Shown: piece by piece, positions 26,300-34,842 of the stretch | Position numbering within the stretch: the stretch's first letter is position 1 | Layout of the letters: each line of letters starts with the position of its first letter | Source: Bradyrhizobium elkanii WSM2783 | GTDB taxonomy: Bacteria; Pseudomonadota; Alphaproteobacteria; Rhizobiales; Xanthobacteraceae | Length of the DNA stretch: 64,000 nucleotides | Reading direction: 5' to 3' | Assembly (NCBI RefSeq): GCF_000472865.1 | Contig: NZ_AXAP01000023.1 | Location: forward strand, 31,073 to 95,072 | Made by a program: the position numbers and the translations under genes | Notes under the pieces: generated by a model | The model's database searches: none | What the model saw: only the letters and a program-made list of their open reading frames with translations | What the model was told of the DNA's origin: nothing

Positions 26300-26329
26300 T
26301 TGACACGTCGGGCAAATCAGGGGCATAAG
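26300..26329 (+). promoter_or_regulatory. Sigma-70-like promoter, unit 2
   Basis: A consensus TTGACA (26300-26305), an 18-base spacer and CATAAG (26324-26329). It is the second copy of the promoter block; the upstream flanks of the two copies are unrelated. Confidence 0.5.
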
Positions 26330-26350
26330 GACATCATCGCAAACATTGTG

Positions 26351-26386
26351 AAGCCCGCGCGGAGAAATCCGCGGCGGGCTTTTTCT
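26351..26386 (+). terminator. Intrinsic terminator, unit 2
   Basis: Stem AAGCCCGC-GCGG against CCGC-G-GCGGGCTT with one bulged G, loop AGAAAT, then TTTTTCTTTT. Its stem sequence differs from unit 1, whereas the promoter block is conserved. The 300 bases that follow, up to the terminase remnant, hold only a 12-bp inverted repeat (26403-26414 with 26465-26476) and no convincing gene. Confidence 0.75.
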
Positions 26387-26689
26387 TTTCCGTTTTTCGA
26401 ATCGGACGACGGCGGCGCGTCACGACGCCACATCTCCATGCCCCGACGCCGCGCGTCGCAAGCGCGCCGTCGTCCGAACCACTTTCACCGTCAATCAGCC
26501 GGCGCGCGCGAACGCGCCGGCCTCGCGGCCTGGCGCAGATGTGCCATGGCCGCAAGCGGCCCCCGACGATCCAGGGGATAAGGTTCGCGCCGAAATGATC
26601 GCTGTTCTCCGGAGCGATCTGCCGCAAATTCAATACGCCGTCGCGCGCAAGCGAAGCCATACGACCTTCCTGATCTGCATGAGGCTTAA

Positions 26690-27847
26690 GTGGCAAAAAC
26701 TCTTACCGAAATTCGTTCGCTCGCCCGCAGTCACACCAGAACAGCGTTGAACGTCCTGGTGGGCATCATGCGCAGCAAAGATGCAACGCCGGCTGCGCGC
26801 GTGTCCGCCACCAATGCCGTTCTCGACCGTGGCTGGGGCAAGGCCCCGCAGGCGATCGAGAACGGCGATGGCCAGCTAGAACTCGTCCACCGAATAGAGC
26901 GCGTCATTGTCCATCCTGAAAATTTTCCGACCGCGAAAGCATTTGAACCGCTGCTGCAACCCGGCCGATACAAGGCAGCATTCGGGGGCAGGGGCTCGGG
27001 AAAATCCCATTTCTTTGGAGAGCTTCTGGTCGAAACCTGCCAGGCTGAGCGTGGCACGCTCGCGGTCTGCATCCGCGAGGCGCAGCGGACGCTGGCGCAA
27101 TCCTCAAAACGCCTGATCGAAAGCAAGATCACCGCTCTCGGCATCGGCAGCGGCTTCAAGCTGTTTGCCGACAAGATCGAAACACCAGGCGACGGTATCA
27201 TCATCTTTCGCGGAATGCAGGATCATACGGCGGACTCGATCAAGTCCCTTGAAGGCTTTCGTATCGCCTGGGTCGACGAGGCGCAGTCACTGAGCGCACG
27301 CAGTCTCGCGCTGTTGCGTCCGACTATTCGTGCCGAAGGCTCGGAATTGTGGGCGAGTTGGAATCCGCGGCGTAAGACCGACGCGATTGACGATTTCCTG
27401 CGCGCACGAAAGCCGCCGGGCGCAATCGTCGTGCACGCGAACTGGCGCGACAATCCCTGGTTTTAGGAAGAGCGGCGGACCGACCTGTCGCTCTATCCCG
27501 ATCGCTATGATCACATCTGGGTGCGAGCGTTCGAAGGCGCCTATTTCGCCGAGATGCTGACGCAGGCGCGGAAAGAGGGACGCATCGGAAAGGTCTCCGC
27601 CGATCCGCTGCTGGCCCTGCGCGCTTTCATCGATATCGGCGGCTCCGGCGCGACCGCCGATGCCTTCACGATCTGGGTGACGCAGTGGATCGGATCTGAA
27701 ATTCGCATCCTGGACTACTACGAGAGCGTCGGTCAGGTGCTCGCCTTTCACGTCAACTGGCTGCGCTCGCGCGGCTATCGGCTGTATCAGCCGCAGGCTC
27801 CCTGGGCGTGGCCGCGCACCCTGTACTGGCGGAAAACCATGGGGTGA
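26690..27847 (+). pseudogene. Broken phage terminase (large subunit with fused small-subunit-like N-terminus)
   Basis: One frame runs from a GTG at 26690 to 27847 but is cut by TAG at 27464-27466, right after NWRDNPWF. The first about 70 residues (ALNVLVGIMRSKDATPAARVSATNAVLDRGWGK) resemble small-subunit or adaptor text often found beside terminases. The ATPase follows, with Walker A GGRGSGKSHF and Walker B IAWVDEAQS. After the stop the same frame reads on as EERRTDLSLYPDRYDHIWV and the RNase-H-like nuclease part (FIDIGGSGATADAFTIWV). Near the end the expected L-P-H-D-G text is scrambled (YQPQAPWAWPRTLYWRKTMG), a likely second lesion, and the nuclease domain is cut short. It is a prophage remnant; no portal or capsid gene is adjacent. 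Confidence 0.85.
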
Positions 27848-27923
27848 TACTGGAAGCGAGCTAGCGAAATGGGAGCCCGCAGCAGGTTAGACGAGGCACG
27901 CAGGTCGTTGAGAAGTTCCGAAC

Positions 27924-27960
27924 AAGCCCGGTGGCCGTCCTGGCCGCCGGGCTTATTTTT
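27924..27960 (+). terminator. Intrinsic terminator after terminase remnant
   Basis: A 13-bp stem AAGCCCGGTGGCC with its complement (one T-G pair), loop GTCCT, then ATTTTT. It lies between the terminase remnant and the monooxygenase gene. Confidence 0.75.
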
Positions 27961-28085
27961 GCTTCCAGGCGGCAACTCGTTCACGTCGGGATGCTGCGAG
28001 GAGTCTTGATCCGTGGTGTTCAAGCGATAAACTGCGAGCGGTCTTGGCCACTTTGGGATCAGAAAGGCCGAGCGGGAAAACGCCA

Positions 28086-29312
28086 ATGGCAACGGACGGC
28101 CACAGCCCCGGTGGAAGCTCGCCTATCGAGCGGCAAGCAGAAGATTATGTGGCCATGGTCGCGCGTGCCAGGGCACTCATTCCGGCACTTCGCGAGCGGG
28201 CGGCACGGACCGAGGAATTACGGCGCCTGCCGGCGGAGACCGAGTACGATCTGCATAACGCCGGCCTGTTCCGGATTCTGCAGCCGAGGCGCGTCGGCGG
28301 CGCGGAGCTCGACTATGTCGCGCTGATCGATTGTGCCGATGCGCTGGGGCAGGGCGATGCTTCCGTTGCGTGGAATTTCGCCAATCTTGCGAGCCACCAC
28401 TGGATGCTTGGGATGTTCGATCCACAGGCTCAGGATGTGGTCTGGAGCAAGGAACCGAATACTCTGATTGCGTCCTCCTTCATATTCCCCGCCGGCCGGG
28501 CGCGGAAGGTCGATGGCGGCTACGTGTTGACCGGATGCTGGCCTTTCTCGTCGGGCGTCGAATCCTGCGAATGGAATATGCTTGGCAGCGTGGTCTCCTC
28601 GGATGACGAGGCCGATGGCGTCGAATATCGGATATTCCTGCTCAATCGGCGGGACTATAGGATCAAGGATATCTGGAACGCGACCGGCCTGCGCGGGACC
28701 GGCTCGAATGAGGTCGAGGTCGAGGGAGCCTTTGTCGCAAATTCGATGTCGATCGCGGTGAGCGATCTCGCGGGTGGGCCGACGGCTGGCAGTTCGGTCA
28801 ATCCGAACCCGCTCTACGCGCTGCCGGTCTTTGCGCTGTTTCCATATGTCTTGTCAGGCGTTGCCCTCGGCAATGCACAGGCATGTCTCGACGACTATGT
28901 CGGGATCGCCCGCCATCGCGTTTCGACCTCCAATCGCGCCAAGCTTGGCGACATGCAGAGCACACAGATCAAGATCGCGGAAGCTTCCGCCAAGATCGAT
29001 GCGGCGCGCCTGATCATGCGAGCGAACTGCATCGGCGCGATGGCGGACGCACGGAGCGGCCATATCCCCGATATCGCCGCCAAGACCAGGCTGCGGCGCG
29101 ACGGCGCTTTCTCAGTCAATCTCTGCAGCGAGGCGGTATCGCTGTTGTTCGCCGCAAGCGGGGCGCGCAGCCTTTTCACGTCAGGTACGTTGCAGCGGCA
29201 GTTCCGCGACGCCCATGCGATCAATTCACACCTTGCCTTCAATTTCGATGCGGCGGGGACCAACTATGGACGCGTGGCGCTGGGCTTGCCGTCCGAAAAT
29301 CTGACGCTCTGA
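28086..29312 (+). CDS. Flavin-dependent monooxygenase of acyl-CoA dehydrogenase fold
   Basis: This 408-residue protein has the acyl-CoA dehydrogenase fold of reduced-flavin monooxygenases (HsaA, HpaB-like group D and DszC types). Typical text is LPAETEYDLHNAGLFRILQP, GGAELDYVALIDCADALGQG, SVAWNFANLASHHWMLG and GLRGTGSNEVEVEGAFV, with a C-terminal helical bundle ending GRVALGLPSENLTL. It lacks the catalytic Glu context of true acyl-CoA dehydrogenases. The flavin reductase gene 10 bases downstream supplies reduced flavin, so the pair is a two-component oxygenase. Substrates of relatives include phenols, sterols and sulfur heterocycles; here the substrate is unknown. An alternative ATG at 28044 would add 14 residues. 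Confidence 0.85.
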   Translation: MATDGHSPGGSSPIERQAEDYVAMVARARALIPALRERAARTEELRRLPAETEYDLHNAGLFRILQPRRVGGAELDYVALIDCADALGQGDASVAWNFANLASHHWMLGMFDPQAQDVVWSKEPNTLIASSFIFPAGRARKVDGGYVLTGCWPFSSGVESCEWNMLGSVVSSDDEADGVEYRIFLLNRRDYRIKDIWNATGLRGTGSNEVEVEGAFVANSMSIAVSDLAGGPTAGSSVNPNPLYALPVFALFPYVLSGVALGNAQACLDDYVGIARHRVSTSNRAKLGDMQSTQIKIAEASAKIDAARLIMRANCIGAMADARSGHIPDIAAKTRLRRDGAFSVNLCSEAVSLLFAASGARSLFTSGTLQRQFRDAHAINSHLAFNFDAAGTNYGRVALGLPSENLTL

Positions 29313-29322
29313 GGTTCACCGG

Positions 29323-29871
29323 ATGTCTGATGTACCCAAGCATCCGGCCGACCCGGCCAATGAATTTGCCAGCGGAAACTCGCCGATCGATCCACGGGAT
29401 TTTCGGAATGCGCTGGGCGCATTTGCGACCGGTGTCACAATCGTGACGGCAATGGCCGCGGACGGCAGGCCATATGGCGTCACCTGCAACTCCTTTGCGT
29501 CGGTATCGCTGAATCCGCCGTTGGTGTTGTGGAGCCTTGGCCTGTTCTCGCAGGGCCTGCCCATCTTCCAGAATGCGAGCCACTTCACTGTCAATGTGCT
29601 CGGCGCGTCCCAGCAGGCATTGGCGTCGCAATTTGCAAAATCCTCAAACGATAAATTCGCCGGGGTGAGCTGGACGCCTGGACTGGGAAACGCACCCGTC
29701 ATCGCCGACTGCGGCGCCAACTTTCAATGTCGTGCCGTCAATCGCTACTATGGCGGCGATCACGTCATATTCTTGGGTGCGGTTGAGGCCTATTCCTACA
29801 ACCGGCAGGAGCCCCTGCTGTTTGCGCGCGGGTCGTTCGGTCGCTTTCTCGCGGACGAGGGCGGCAAATAG
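29323..29871 (+). CDS. Flavin reductase (HpaC-like)
   Basis: This 182-residue protein is the flavin-reductase-like split-barrel type. It reads FRNALGAFATGVTIVTAMAADG, then GVTCNSFASVSLNPPLVLWSL and FTVNVLG, all typical of HpaC-like NAD(P)H:flavin oxidoreductases. It reduces FMN or FAD for the monooxygenase encoded just upstream. An N-terminal tail of about 25 residues precedes the domain. It is the last gene of this two-gene operon. Confidence 0.9.
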   Translation: MSDVPKHPADPANEFASGNSPIDPRDFRNALGAFATGVTIVTAMAADGRPYGVTCNSFASVSLNPPLVLWSLGLFSQGLPIFQNASHFTVNVLGASQQALASQFAKSSNDKFAGVSWTPGLGNAPVIADCGANFQCRAVNRYYGGDHVIFLGAVEAYSYNRQEPLLFARGSFGRFLADEGGK

Positions 29872-30200
29872 ACCCGGATCGCCCCGGGTGACAAGGCCAG
29901 GGGTGCGCGGCAGCGCTCCAGCAAATTGGCGCAGTCACTTTTCGAGCGTGAAGCTGAAATTACTTAAGTTTGCCGTAGAGTTGTCGGATGTGTCGCACGT
30001 GCCGTCCAGGTGGCAGATGCAGGCGAGGGCTACTTGGGCGAGACGGGAGAGGGGCTCCGGACGGCTGGCTTCCCACGTCAGGATCGGAGCGTTACACTCA
30101 CATCAACGTATGAAGCCGCTTTCCAGTTGAAAAGCCGGTTTTGGTTGACTACGGAAGAACTACATCCCAGGCAATTTTTGCTTTCGGAGTTGTAACGAGC
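29872..30200. other. Non-coding stretch between flavin reductase and Crp/Fnr gene
   Basis: I see no protein-like frame, no strong hairpin with T-run and no repeat in this 329-base stretch. It presumably contains the promoter of the regulator gene. Confidence 0.4.
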
Positions 30201-30935
30201 GTGCCCCAGGATAAAACGGGCGAGACTCGCGGATTTTCGACCAGCAAATTGTCGGTTCTCCGCAAGCATCCATACTTTGTCGATCTCGAACCCGAGGCGT
30301 TCGAGCAGCTTTGTCGTTACGCCAAGCACACGACGCTGAAGCGCGGAGCTGCGATCTTCTCGAAGGGAGATCCGGGCACAAGCCTGTTTGCTGTCATATC
30401 GGGCACCGTCAAAATCAGCATCTCATCGCCCGATGGTCGCAACGCGATCCTGAACCTGATCGAGGCCGGAGAGATCTTCGGCGAGATCGCGGTGCTCGAT
30501 TCAGGGTTGCGGACAGCCGACGCTACCGCGAACAGCAATTGCGAACTTTTCATCATCGATAAGCGCGAATTCATTCCCTTCGTCCGAAGCCAGCCGGCGC
30601 TTGCGATGAAGTTCATCGAGCTCCTGTGCATACGGCTGCGCTGGACCAGTGATCAAGTCGAACAGGTCATCCTGCAAGACCTTCCAGGTCGGGTCGCCAG
30701 TGCTTTGCTTCGCCTTACCGAAAAGCACAAGCCTGAGCCGCAAGGTCGTGTCATTGCCATCACCCAGCAAGAGATCAGCGAGATGGTCGGCATGACCCGT
30801 GAAAGCATCAATAAGCAGCTCCGGGTTTGGGCCACGCGTGGCTGGGTGCGGCTCGAGCATGGTGCGATCGTGGTGCTGAAGCCGGAAGAACTACAGACCC
30901 TGGTCGATTCTGGATCGGAAAACGGCAGCGAATAG
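30201..30935 (+). CDS. Crp/Fnr-family transcription regulator
   Basis: This 244-residue regulator has a cyclic-nucleotide-binding-type beta-roll (GAAIFSKGDPGTSLFAVISG, then NLIEAGEIFGEIAVLDSGLRTADA) where the GEIAxLD...R-ADA text matches the phosphate-binding cassette of true cAMP-binding proteins. A dimer helix and a Crp-type winged helix follow (ITQQEISEMVGMTRESINKQLRVWA). No Fnr Cys cluster is present. The frame is open from a TTG at 30141, but I prefer the GTG at 30201. A perfect Crp-consensus palindrome lies 45 bases after its stop (30980-30995). Confidence 0.88.
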   Translation: MPQDKTGETRGFSTSKLSVLRKHPYFVDLEPEAFEQLCRYAKHTTLKRGAAIFSKGDPGTSLFAVISGTVKISISSPDGRNAILNLIEAGEIFGEIAVLDSGLRTADATANSNCELFIIDKREFIPFVRSQPALAMKFIELLCIRLRWTSDQVEQVILQDLPGRVASALLRLTEKHKPEPQGRVIAITQQEISEMVGMTRESINKQLRVWATRGWVRLEHGAIVVLKPEELQTLVDSGSENGSE

Positions 30936-30979
30936 CACGTTCCGTGACATCTTTCACAACGCGGTGAGTTCGTCGGGCC

Positions 30980-30995
30980 TGTGAAGCTGCTCACA
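30980..30995. promoter_or_regulatory. Crp-type operator (TGTGA-N6-TCACA)
   Basis: TGTGAAGCTGCTCACA is an exact match to the Crp half-site consensus with 6-base spacer, extended to CCTGTGA/TCACAGG. It lies after the Crp/Fnr gene and 58 bases before the ATG of the small membrane protein gene at 31053, where it could act as an activator or repressor site. Confidence 0.6.
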
Positions 30996-31052
30996 GGGTG
31001 GTGGCGCGCGTTGCGGTAACCCCACGTCAGGGACCGCAATGTGGAGAGATCC

Positions 31053-31322
31053 ATGCACGACTCATTCGACCAGCCCCCTGACGACGACCAGAACATCTAT
31101 CAAAGCTGGAGCATCAAGCTCATTGCTTTGCCGTTGCTCATCGCCACCGCCCTGATCGGCATGGTGGTTAGTCATCCGTCGGCTATGAATTGGGTTTCGG
31201 ACACGGTGCAGGCCGAGCCTGTCGGCCCAGACTTCGTCGGCCCAGACATCATACCGGACGCTCCCCGACCGACACGACTTGCTCTCCCGGCGAGTCGAAT
31301 CCGCACGCTCCCCAGCGATTGA
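31053..31322 (+). CDS. Small single-pass membrane protein
   Basis: This 89-residue protein has an acidic N-terminus (MHDSFDQPPDDDQNIYQSW), one membrane helix (IALPLLIATALIGMVV) and a Pro-rich tail with a tandem VGPDFVGPDII repeat. A GTGGAGAG ribosome site precedes the ATG; an ATG four codons earlier is less likely. The Crp-type palindrome upstream suggests control by the neighbouring regulator. I do not recognise a family. Confidence 0.55.
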   Translation: MHDSFDQPPDDDQNIYQSWSIKLIALPLLIATALIGMVVSHPSAMNWVSDTVQAEPVGPDFVGPDIIPDAPRPTRLALPASRIRTLPSD

Positions 31323-31420
31323 TGTCGCTGCTTGGCGGAACCTGGCTTATGCCCTGTTTCGCACGCAAATTCCCGACAATCCCCCTCGGCGGCGCTGGAA
31401 TTTGATGTTACCTATTTGGA

Positions 31421-33517
31421 ATGAACGAGCGCGCCAAGATCGACATTCGCCATTCAACCTGTCCGCACGATTGTCCATCGGCCTGTGCGCTCGACATCGA
31501 GGTGATCGAGGGCCGCTCGATTGGACGGGTCCGCGGCTCAAAGTTGCAGACGTATACAGCAGGTGTCGTCTGCGCCAAGGTTGCGCGTTATGCCGAGCGT
31601 ATCCATCATCCCGAGCGGCTCCTCCACCCGATGCGGCGAACCGGGCCGAAGGGCTCGGGCCAGTTTGACCGGATTTCCTGGGACGAGGCGTTAGACGAGA
31701 TCGTCGCGCGCTTCGATGCGGCCGAACGCGAATTCGGGGCCGAGTCGATCTGGCCCTACTACTACGCCGGCACCATGGGGCTCGTGATGCGCGACGGCAT
31801 CAATCGCCTGGCGCATGTCAAGAAATACTCCCGCTTCTATTCCACGATTTGCGCGAATATCGCGCGCGTCGGATTTTCGGTTGGCACCGGCAAGATCGCC
31901 GGCGTTGATCCGCGTGAAATGGGCGTCTCTGACCTCGTCGTGATCTGGGGAACTAACCCGGTGAACACCCAGGTCAACGTCATGACACACGCGATGCGCG
32001 CTCGGAAGGAGCGAGGCGCCAAGATTGCCGCGATCGATATCTACAACAATGACACGGTGAAACAGGCTGACGTGAAGATCATCCTGCGGCCCGGCACCGA
32101 CGCTGCCTTCGCTTGCGGCGTCATGCATGTGCTGTTTCGCGAAGGCTACGCGGATCGCGCCTACATGGATCGTTATACGGACTGCCCGGATGAACTGGAA
32201 GCACATCTCGCCACCAGGACGCCCGAATGGGCTTACTCGATATCAGGCGTGCCGGTGGAGGAGATCGAGGCTTTCGCCCGCCTGGTCGGCCAAACCAAAC
32301 GCTCGTTCTTCCGCCTGGGCTACGGCTTCACACGAAGCCGAAATGGTGCGGCGCAAATGCACGCGGCGCTCTGCATCCCGGCGGTGACTGGCGCCTGGCA
32401 ATATGAAGGCGGCGGCGCATTTTTCAACAATGCCGCGATCTGGAAATTCAACGAATCCGTCATCGAGGGACATGATGCGATCGACCGCACCACGCGTTGG
32501 CTCGATCAATCGAGGATTGGACGTATCCTGACCGGCGACGCCGAGGCCTTGAAGGGCGGACCGCCGGTCAAGGCGATGCTGATCCAGAACACCAATCCGG
32601 TGACGGTGGCGCCGGAGCAGACCTTGGTGCGCGAAGGGTTTGCTCGAGAGGACCTGTTCGTGGCGGTCCATGAGCAGTTCATGACCGAGACTGCAGCCAT
32701 GGCCGATATCGTCCTGCCCGCGACGATGTTCATGGAGCACGACGATCTCTATTACGGCGGCGGTCACCAGCACATTTCAGTTGGGCCCAAGCTGATCGAG
32801 CCTCCGGCCGAATGCCGCAGCAACCATCAAGTGATTCAGGCGCTCGGGCGCCGTCTTAATGCGGTCCATCCCGGCTTTGGGATGTCGCCGCGTGAATTGA
32901 TCGACGTGACGCTAAAGAAGAGCGGCCATGGCGATATCGAGAGGCTGGAGGCGGATCTGTGGCGTGACATCCAGCCAGATTTCCGGACCTCGCACTACCT
33001 CGACGGCTTTGCGCATGCGGACAAGAAGTTCCACTTCAAGGCCGATTGGGCTCATCCGTCTTTCGGGATCGCCGGTCTGGGGCCGTGGGATCAGATGCCG
33101 TCGCTACCCGACCATTGGACCATTATTGAGGAGGCCGATGAGCAGCATCCGTTCCGGCTGGCAACCTCGCCGTCACGGAGCTACCTCAACACCAGCTTCA
33201 ATGAGACGCCGGGATCCCGGGCACGCGAGGGTAAGCCGACGGTGATGATCCATCCGGACGACGCGGCGGCCCTTTCGATTGCCGACGGCGATGCGGTGAC
33301 GCTCGGCAACTTGCGCGGCGAAACGACGCTAACGGCGAAGCTGTTTGACGGCGTGCGTCGCGGCGTGCTGATCGCCGAATCCATCCACCCAAATAAGGCC
33401 CATATTGGTGGCCGCGGCATCAATACGCTGACGGGCGCCGAGACGGTCGCCCCTGTCGGCGGCGCCGCGTTCCACGACAACAAGGTTTGGGTCCGGAAGG
33501 CTCGGGTCTCAGCCTAA
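31421..33517 (+). CDS. Molybdopterin-dependent oxidoreductase with one [4Fe-4S] cluster
   Basis: This 698-residue protein is of the DMSO-reductase superfamily. The N-terminal cluster motif has Cys14, Cys18, Cys22 and Cys51 (STCPHDCPSAC and VVCAK). Cofactor-binding text follows (FDRISWDEALDEI, IWGTNPVNTQVN, PATMFMEHDDLYYGGG), and the C-terminal MopB-binding domain reads RLATSPSRSYLNTSF and HPDDAAALSIADGDAV. There is no Tat or Sec signal, so it is probably cytoplasmic. No small Fe-S or membrane subunit gene is adjacent, so the electron partner is unknown. It is followed by an enoyl-CoA hydratase gene 68 bases on. Related stand-alone enzymes are poorly characterised. Confidence 0.87.
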   Translation: MNERAKIDIRHSTCPHDCPSACALDIEVIEGRSIGRVRGSKLQTYTAGVVCAKVARYAERIHHPERLLHPMRRTGPKGSGQFDRISWDEALDEIVARFDAAEREFGAESIWPYYYAGTMGLVMRDGINRLAHVKKYSRFYSTICANIARVGFSVGTGKIAGVDPREMGVSDLVVIWGTNPVNTQVNVMTHAMRARKERGAKIAAIDIYNNDTVKQADVKIILRPGTDAAFACGVMHVLFREGYADRAYMDRYTDCPDELEAHLATRTPEWAYSISGVPVEEIEAFARLVGQTKRSFFRLGYGFTRSRNGAAQMHAALCIPAVTGAWQYEGGGAFFNNAAIWKFNESVIEGHDAIDRTTRWLDQSRIGRILTGDAEALKGGPPVKAMLIQNTNPVTVAPEQTLVREGFAREDLFVAVHEQFMTETAAMADIVLPATMFMEHDDLYYGGGHQHISVGPKLIEPPAECRSNHQVIQALGRRLNAVHPGFGMSPRELIDVTLKKSGHGDIERLEADLWRDIQPDFRTSHYLDGFAHADKKFHFKADWAHPSFGIAGLGPWDQMPSLPDHWTIIEEADEQHPFRLATSPSRSYLNTSFNETPGSRAREGKPTVMIHPDDAAALSIADGDAVTLGNLRGETTLTAKLFDGVRRGVLIAESIHPNKAHIGGRGINTLTGAETVAPVGGAAFHDNKVWVRKARVSA

Positions 33518-33585
33518 ATCGCTCTTGCAGTCGGCCGCCACCTGCCGCAAATGGTTGCCGGAAACGGCAAGAACAGGTGGGCCAG

Positions 33586-34368
33586 ATGACCGAGAGCAGC
33601 AGCGTGATCCTGGAGAAGCGAGGCCAGGCGTTCTGGATCACGATCAACCGACCGGACAAGCGCAATGCGCTCAACGGTGACGTGATCGCGGGCATCGCAA
33701 GAGGCTACCGCGACGCTCATGATGACAGCGCTGTCCGCGTCATCGTGCTGACAGGGGCGGGCGACAAGGCCTTTTGCGCGGGGGCCGACCTGCAGAACAG
33801 CGGCGCCGCCTTCGCGATGGATTATTCCAAACCGAACGTCGACTACGCCGATCTGTTACGGCTCTCGCAAGATTCAACCAAACCCGCGATCGCGCGCGTA
33901 GGCGGGGTGTGCATGGCCGGCGGCATGGGCCTGCTATGTATGACCGATATGGCCGTGGCCGCCGATCACGTCATCTTCGGTCTGCCGGAGGTCAAGGTCG
34001 GCGTCTTCCCGATGCAGGTGATGAGCCTTTTGCAGTCGATGGCGCCGCCTCGCCTGGTCAACGAATGGGCGCTGACCGGCGAGCCCTTTGACGCCAAGGC
34101 CGCGCAGGCCGCAGGGCTGCTGAATTATGTGGTGCCGGCGGCCGAGCTGGACGCGAAGGTCGAGTGGTTGATCCACCGCATCGTCGACAAGTCGCCGACC
34201 GCAATCCGGCGCGGCAAATATGCCATGCGCGCGATCGCCTCAATGTCGTTCGACGAGAGCATCGCCTATACCGAGAGCCAGATCGCGTTGTTGGCGATGA
34301 CCGAGGATGCCAAGGAGGGCCTCAAAGCGTTCAGCGAGAAGCGCAAACCATCCTGGCCCGGGCGATAG
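33586..34368 (+). CDS. Enoyl-CoA hydratase/isomerase family protein
   Basis: This 260-residue crotonase has the start text ILEKRGQAFWITINRPDKRNALN, the oxyanion-hole loops KAFCAGADL and CMAGGMGL, and GLPEVKVGVFP with the Glu used by hydratases. The tail KAFSEKRKPSWPGR is typical. The ATG at 33586 fits the family start, although the frame is open 33 codons earlier. A small hairpin with a GAAA loop (33555-33570) lies just before its ribosome site. Its closest likeness in this window is to the partial hydratase at the left edge. Confidence 0.87.
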   Translation: MTESSSVILEKRGQAFWITINRPDKRNALNGDVIAGIARGYRDAHDDSAVRVIVLTGAGDKAFCAGADLQNSGAAFAMDYSKPNVDYADLLRLSQDSTKPAIARVGGVCMAGGMGLLCMTDMAVAADHVIFGLPEVKVGVFPMQVMSLLQSMAPPRLVNEWALTGEPFDAKAAQAAGLLNYVVPAAELDAKVEWLIHRIVDKSPTAIRRGKYAMRAIASMSFDESIAYTESQIALLAMTEDAKEGLKAFSEKRKPSWPGR

Positions 34369-34413
34369 GGCCGGTCCAGGATAAGGAAATTTGCCTCGTC
34401 GCGCCTACTGCGA

Positions 34414-34842
34414 CTATCCCGGATTCGCCTTGAGTCCGGCTGCTTCGATGCCCGCGATCGCGCAGATCTCATCGTTATCCGAAGTATCGCCGCTGACGCC
34501 AACGGCACCAAGCAGCGTGGTGCCATCCAGAACGAGTACGCCGCCGGGCACCGGTACCAGGCGGCCCTGCGCCAGCGCATTCACCGCGCCGATGAAATAG
34601 GCCTGCTCCTGCGCGCGCTGAAACAATGCCCGTGATCCCATGCCGAGCGCCAGCGCGCCGTAGGCTTTCCCATGCGCGATCTCGGCGCGCATCAGGCTGG
34701 TCCCGTCCTGCGCGGCGGTCAGTTTGACCGCGCCGCGCGCGTCGAGGATGGTGATGACCAGGGGCTTGAGCTTTTTCTCGATGGCCGTAGCAAGCGCGGC
34801 GTCAAGGATCTTTCGGGCAACATCAAGCGTAAACTCAGTCAT
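34414..34842 (-). CDS. GlcG/HbpS-family protein
   Basis: This 142-residue single-domain protein is of the GlcG/HbpS (DUF336) family. It reads ILDAALATAIEKKLKPLVITILDARG, then AHGKAYGALALGMGS and VPGGVLVLDG and VGVSGDTSDNDEICAIAGI, all family text. HbpS binds haem, and GlcG genes are found beside glycolate oxidase genes. Here it overlaps by 8 bases the end of a large FAD/Fe-S dehydrogenase gene, echoing the glc arrangement. No signal peptide is present. The function is not established for the family in general. Confidence 0.85.
   Translation of the reverse strand: MTEFTLDVARKILDAALATAIEKKLKPLVITILDARGAVKLTAAQDGTSLMRAEIAHGKAYGALALGMGSRALFQRAQEQAYFIGAVNALAQGRLVPVPGGVLVLDGTTLLGAVGVSGDTSDNDEICAIAGIEAAGLKANPG

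Noticed and set aside
26403..26476. 12-bp inverted repeat (CGGACGACGGCG and its complement, 50-base spacer) as a possible attachment or recombination site
   Set aside because: No duplicate, integrase gene or tRNA lies nearby; it is noted only as a structure in the gap before the terminase remnant.
33555..33570. Hairpin TTGCCG-GAAA-CGGCAA before an enoyl-CoA hydratase gene as a riboswitch or regulator
   Set aside because: A six-base stem alone is too short to support a regulatory call.
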